A DNA stretch of 64,000 bases from Streptomyces sp. NBC_01142 (GTDB lineage Bacteria; Actinomycetota; Actinomycetes; Streptomycetales; Streptomycetaceae): assembly GCF_026341125.1 (NCBI RefSeq), contig NZ_JAPEOR010000002.1, positions 1,922,001 through 1,986,000 on the forward strand, read 5' to 3'. The position numbers were made by a program, and so were the translations under genes. Each line of letters starts with the position of its first letter. Position 1 is the first letter of the stretch. Below the pieces are notes generated by a model. The model made no database searches. It was not told where the DNA came from and saw only the letters and a program-made list of their open reading frames with translations. Shown here piece after piece: positions 60,680 through 64,000 of the stretch.

Positions 60680-61933
60680 CTCAGAGGGATCCGCCACGGG
60701 TTCGGCGGCACTCTTGTCCATGACATAGTCCCGCAGGAGCTCAGAACGCTCTGCTGGCCTCAGCACCGCAGCGATGGCCCGCCCCACAGCTTCGGCAACG
60801 GGCGGGGGGAAAGCGTTGCCGATCTGCCGGTACCGGGCCGTTTTGCCGCCCTCGAAATCCCAATTCGAAAAACCTTGGATCATGGCCGCTTGCTCCACGG
60901 TGAGCATGGGTCCTGCTGGACGGAAAAGGTCCCGCTTCGGGTCGCACAGATCTTCATCATTTGCCACCCCATTGCCATCGACACCCAGCGCCTCCCAGGC
61001 ACGCTTGGCTCGACTGGGGCCAAGATCAGCGCCTCCGTGCTTCTTGGAGCCACCAACCAGCGTGGGCGCGACACCTTGGGTGACCCCGCGATGGGCCTTG
61101 AGAGCGTTCGTCTCCCAGTCTTCGAAGACGTCTTTACCTGTCCGCTCTCCCGCACCGGCCGGCTGACCATCCTTGTTTAGCGTCCAGTATTTTTCACACC
61201 GCCTGAGCATGGACGGCTTCAGCTTATCGAAGGCCGATGCGCTGCCGTTGCGCAATTCAACTGGCCAAACAAACTCAGACTCTTCAGGCACATCTTTATG
61301 AATAGCAACGAGGATGGCTCGGGGACGCAGCTGCGGAACACCGTACTGCTTGGCATCAACGCGACGCCATACCCGCTTCATCTCGGAGTTCTTCTTCTCC
61401 GTTGACCAGCTAGCATTGATCAATGGAACCCGATATCCGAGCCGGTGCAGTTCGTTGATGATATATCGGCGATACTCAATGAAAACCTGCGGAGGCTCCA
61501 AAATCCCTCGCACATTCTCAATCATAATGGCCCTGGGCCTAAGCTCCTCAACAATTCTAAGCATATCCGGAAAAAGGTCCCGCTCGTCGTCGGGTCCAAG
61601 CTGCCTACCGGCTAGCGAAAATGGCGGGCATGGAACACCACCAGCCAATAGGTCGATTCGCCTGCCGCTGGCCTTGATTTCTTTGCACTCTGGAGAATTC
61701 AGGAAATCCTTAACGTCACTTGGAGTGAGCGCCTCGGCCTTCTTCTTGCTCCACCCTGGCCAAGATCCAACGTTCCGTTTGAGGGTGTCGACAGCATGCC
61801 GATCCCACTCCACGAGCGCCAGATGATCAAACCCGGCCTTGTGCAGTCCGAGGGCTTGCCCGCCCGCCCCGGCACAGATCTCGACTGAGAGAAGAGGCTC
61901 GTCGAACTGCGGTCGCTTCCGCCGGGCGGCCAT
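60602..61933 (-). CDS. C5-cytosine DNA methyltransferase (Dcm-type)
   Basis: A 443-aa methyltransferase. Motif I VEICAGAGGQALGL (18-31), motif IV LLAGGVPCPPFS (catalytic C102), motif VI IMIENVRG (E139-N140-V141), motif VIII PQLRPRAILVA, motif IX/X RYRQIGNAFPPPVAEAVG. The target recognition region is about 220-320. Codon use is AT-richer than in the flanking genes. ATG 61933. Downstream of, and in the same direction as, the helicase gene; companion to Vsr. Confidence 0.92.
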   Translation of the reverse strand: MAARRKRPQFDEPLLSVEICAGAGGQALGLHKAGFDHLALVEWDRHAVDTLKRNVGSWPGWSKKKAEALTPSDVKDFLNSPECKEIKASGRRIDLLAGGVPCPPFSLAGRQLGPDDERDLFPDMLRIVEELRPRAIMIENVRGILEPPQVFIEYRRYIINELHRLGYRVPLINASWSTEKKNSEMKRVWRRVDAKQYGVPQLRPRAILVAIHKDVPEESEFVWPVELRNGSASAFDKLKPSMLRRCEKYWTLNKDGQPAGAGERTGKDVFEDWETNALKAHRGVTQGVAPTLVGGSKKHGGADLGPSRAKRAWEALGVDGNGVANDEDLCDPKRDLFRPAGPMLTVEQAAMIQGFSNWDFEGGKTARYRQIGNAFPPPVAEAVGRAIAAVLRPAERSELLRDYVMDKSAAEPVADPSELVIFESDALGDGSPSEDRSGDLVRA

Positions 61934-62081
61934 TTGGGACTCCTCATGTGTGGCGCGAAAAAGCTGCCCAAGTCTCGCAGAGAGAGCAAGGGATCACACC
62001 ATCCTCACACGACCTAGCAGCACGGCAGCGCGCCGCCTGCTGCGGGAGTTGCAACAGACGGCACAACCAGATGCGACCTGA

Positions 62082-63902
62082 CTAGCTTCGTCCCATATGC
62101 CTCAATAGGGCTTCTACATCGCCGGGAGCGAGGCCGGCGGCCACAGCGGGTTCCTCCTGCAAGTCAGCCAACTGCTGGACAGAGGGGTCATCGAGGATCT
62201 TGCCCATGAACTCCAATTTTTGATCAAGGCGAGCCTCTACCACCTCATCGATCGTGTCTCGGACAGCGAGCACCGTCACACGAGTCTCGGTATCTGGGTC
62301 AAGCCCGAGCCTGTGGATACGGTCAAGGCTCTGGAGGAAGCGTCCAGCGACGAAGTCTCGGTCGACATACACAGCGTCATGACAGACCTGGTGCAGGCTG
62401 ATGCCTTCACCGAGCGTCGCCGGGTTAGAGAGCAGCACCATGCATGCCGGATCCTCCCGGAAGCGTCGCAACTGCTCATCCCGGTCTGGGGTCCCGCCGT
62501 ACACGGTCGCGGGGGCGTACTTCTCCAGTAGCCGTTCGAGAGTGGTCAGGCTGCGAACGAACGTCGTCCAGATCAGAGTCTTGCGTCCCTGCCTGGCGTT
62601 CTCGGCAACGATCGCGGCTGTCTCCTTGTACTTGGGCGACAGCTCGTAGTCAGGCAGATTCTGCATGAGCGCGTAGAGCGAGTGCCCCTGAGGAATCTCG
62701 AGCGGTGGCAACTGGTATGCCAGGGGCTCGTATCGGCTGGCGCCGTCGAGCAGTAGCGCCGGGCTCGTCGCGGCCATCAGCAAGCGAAGGGCTGTCTTGC
62801 CCAGACCACTGAGGTCGTCGTTTGCAGCGCGGGAGTCAGGATCGCCCACTAGAGAGCCGTAGATGTCGGCGTGTAGGGGCGGCATATCCACGTACCGCAT
62901 CCGAAGCTCTACCGGCGGCAGACCAAGCTCCAGCTTCGTCGTCCGCGTGAAAAGCGGCTTGAGCGCGACACTGGCCTGGGCCAGATTCCCGCCGGCCACG
63001 GCGCGGGTGACCGATCGCTGTCCGTGTCCCGGCCAGACGAAGCCCAAAAGGTTTTCCAAGTCCTTCGATCCATTGGGAGCTGGAGTACCCGTGAGAATCA
63101 GCCGTCTCTGAGCCAGGGGGCCCAGAGCCATACAGGCAGCTCCGTAGGTGCCTCGGGCCCCGAGCTTCATCCGATGCGCCTCATCAAGGATGAGCATCGC
63201 GGGCTCGGCCTTGAGCCACGCCGCCAGTGTCGCGAGCGACCGGTCCAGTCGTTCGTAGTTGACGATCAGAACCTCCGCCCACTCATCCAGTGAACCGTCC
63301 AGCACATGTGGGCGGAGCCTGTGTCGGAAACACACCGCCGTCTCGTACTTCCACGACTCATAGGCCGACTTCGGACACACAACGAGCAGTCGATTGACGT
63401 GTCCCATCGTCTTCTGTGCCGAGTACACGCCAAGAGCTGCCCGAGTCTTCCCCGCACCCGGGACGCTGAAGTTCGCCCCATGCTGGAGGGAGAGCAGCTT
63501 CGCTATGTCACGCCGCTGGAACTCACCCAGCTCCGCGATCCACTCATCGCCGAGCAAGTGAGGCACGTCATCCGAGAGGACCTCGCCCGTGTGGTCCGGA
63601 GTGCTGAGCCTCCTCTCAACCGTCGCTGCATCTTGAAGGTTGCCAAGGATCAGGGCTCTCAGGTCTGGAGCCCACTCCACCCCTTCTGGATCAGACCAGC
63701 CTGCGACCTCACCCACACTGGCAAGCAAGTCATCGAGATCAACCGCAGCTGTCAGAGGGCCGAGCTGGCCGCCCGTCCGGAAACGAGCGGCCAGCTGCAC
63801 GAGCTCCCCTCGGTAGTTCTCCGTGGTCCCGAGAACTACCTTGGTACGCGTCTCGTCGAATCCGAGGCTCAGCGTGACCTCGGCTGCCGTACCAATTGTC
63901 AC
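62082..63902 (-). CDS. SNF2/DEAH-type helicase
   Basis: A 606-aa ATPase. Walker A FSVPGAGKTRAALG (K152), motif Ia LLVVCPKSAYESWK, DEAH box LILDEAHRMKLG (240-243), motif III LILTGTPAPNG, then in the second RecA domain TTFVRSLTTLERLLEKY, SNPATLGEGISLHQVC and RFLQSLDRIHRLG. No nuclease or methylase domain is fused. GTG 63902 overlaps the stop (GTGA) of the upstream partial gene, implying a continuing operon. In similar clusters it works with a C5-methyltransferase and Vsr. Confidence 0.9.
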   Translation of the reverse strand: MTIGTAAEVTLSLGFDETRTKVVLGTTENYRGELVQLAARFRTGGQLGPLTAAVDLDDLLASVGEVAGWSDPEGVEWAPDLRALILGNLQDAATVERRLSTPDHTGEVLSDDVPHLLGDEWIAELGEFQRRDIAKLLSLQHGANFSVPGAGKTRAALGVYSAQKTMGHVNRLLVVCPKSAYESWKYETAVCFRHRLRPHVLDGSLDEWAEVLIVNYERLDRSLATLAAWLKAEPAMLILDEAHRMKLGARGTYGAACMALGPLAQRRLILTGTPAPNGSKDLENLLGFVWPGHGQRSVTRAVAGGNLAQASVALKPLFTRTTKLELGLPPVELRMRYVDMPPLHADIYGSLVGDPDSRAANDDLSGLGKTALRLLMAATSPALLLDGASRYEPLAYQLPPLEIPQGHSLYALMQNLPDYELSPKYKETAAIVAENARQGRKTLIWTTFVRSLTTLERLLEKYAPATVYGGTPDRDEQLRRFREDPACMVLLSNPATLGEGISLHQVCHDAVYVDRDFVAGRFLQSLDRIHRLGLDPDTETRVTVLAVRDTIDEVVEARLDQKLEFMGKILDDPSVQQLADLQEEPAVAAGLAPGDVEALLRHMGRS

Positions 63903-64000
63903 GGCCGACCCTCCGCGACGGCCTCAACGAGCCAGGAAACGCCGTCGCCAGGCTCCCCCTGAATCCGCTTCGCCTGCTGGGCAAGCTTGCTGAGGCTTTC
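63899..64000 (-). CDS. Partial CDS, C-terminal 33 residues, unidentified
   Basis: From the right edge the minus-strand frame reads ESLSKLAQQAKRIQGEPGDG and then VSWLVEAVAEGRP-stop. The stop TGA is shared with the GTG of the helicase gene. The upstream part lies outside the window and the product cannot be named. Confidence 0.65.
   Translation of the reverse strand, partial: ESLSKLAQQAKRIQGEPGDGVSWLVEAVAEGRP

Noticed and set aside
63306..63962. 218-codon plus-strand ORF at the right edge
   Set aside because: Antisense to the N-terminal region of the SNF2 helicase, whose motifs are unambiguous.

Overview
The window is high-GC actinobacterial DNA. Codon use, GGAGG ribosome binding sites, GTG starts and gene content point to Streptomyces. 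The order cdgA-like, chitinase, ehu-type transporter, IclR, LPMO, SPFH protein, NlpC/P60 protein, cslA, glxA, GH6 lipoprotein matches, from memory, the S. coelicolor SCO2817-SCO2838 chromosomal core. Three identical tRNA-Lys(CTT) genes sit at 10.3, 25.8 and 32.0 kb. No prophage, insertion sequence or CRISPR array is visible.

Layout. 0.1-9.5 kb: a spermidine-synthase-like protein, an HTH/TPR regulator, a histidine phosphatase, a PAP2 membrane protein, and a tightly coupled operon of a four-cysteine (Cas4/AddB/Dna2-type) PD-(D/E)XK nuclease, a 528-aa protein of unknown function and an SF1B (Dna2/Upf1-like) helicase. 9.6-16 kb: a conserved protein whose stop codon lies inside tRNA-Lys, an M6 metalloprotease, the PAS-GGDEF-EAL protein CdgA and a GH18 chitinase. 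16-26 kb: a flavin monooxygenase, two Asp/Glu-racemase-family proteins, a 2-hydroxyacid dehydrogenase, an amidase, a DUF3830 protein, an EhuBCDA-type ABC transporter and an IclR regulator; this looks like uptake and breakdown of a small amino-acid-like solute. 26-28 kb: a two-component system and a decayed acyl-CoA synthetase fragment. 28.4-37.5 kb: the tip-glycan cluster (AA10 LPMO, SPFH protein, NlpC/P60 protein, CslA glycan synthase, GlxA copper radical oxidase, GH6 CslZ). 38-42 kb: sortase F with its secreted partner, a HAD phosphatase and a Tat-exported phosphodiesterase-like enzyme. 42-49 kb: a phosphonate uptake and catabolism operon (transporter, phosphonatase-like hydrolase, FAD oxidase, GntR regulator) with a frameshift in the ATPase. 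49.3-51.7 kb: an NAD(P)/FAD oxidoreductase and an ECF41 sigma factor preceded by matching promoters. 51.8-60 kb: an LATTG-anchored surface protein, ROK regulator, Gfo/Idh oxidoreductase, UPF0303, FAH hydrolase, a second YidC, a disrupted sortase E and a SEC-C protein.

From 60.2 kb to the right edge the base composition drops and codon use changes. Here lie a Vsr endonuclease, a C5-cytosine methyltransferase, a SNF2-like helicase and the end of another gene. This is an acquired modification/defence island that continues beyond the window.

The best candidates for an under-described system are the split nuclease/unknown/helicase operon at 5-9 kb and the Vsr-Dcm-SNF2 island at the right end. Well-supported regulatory signals include the ECF41 promoter pair, DasR-type repeats in front of both the chitinase and the LPMO, and a 20-bp element shared by the two arms of the phosphonate locus.
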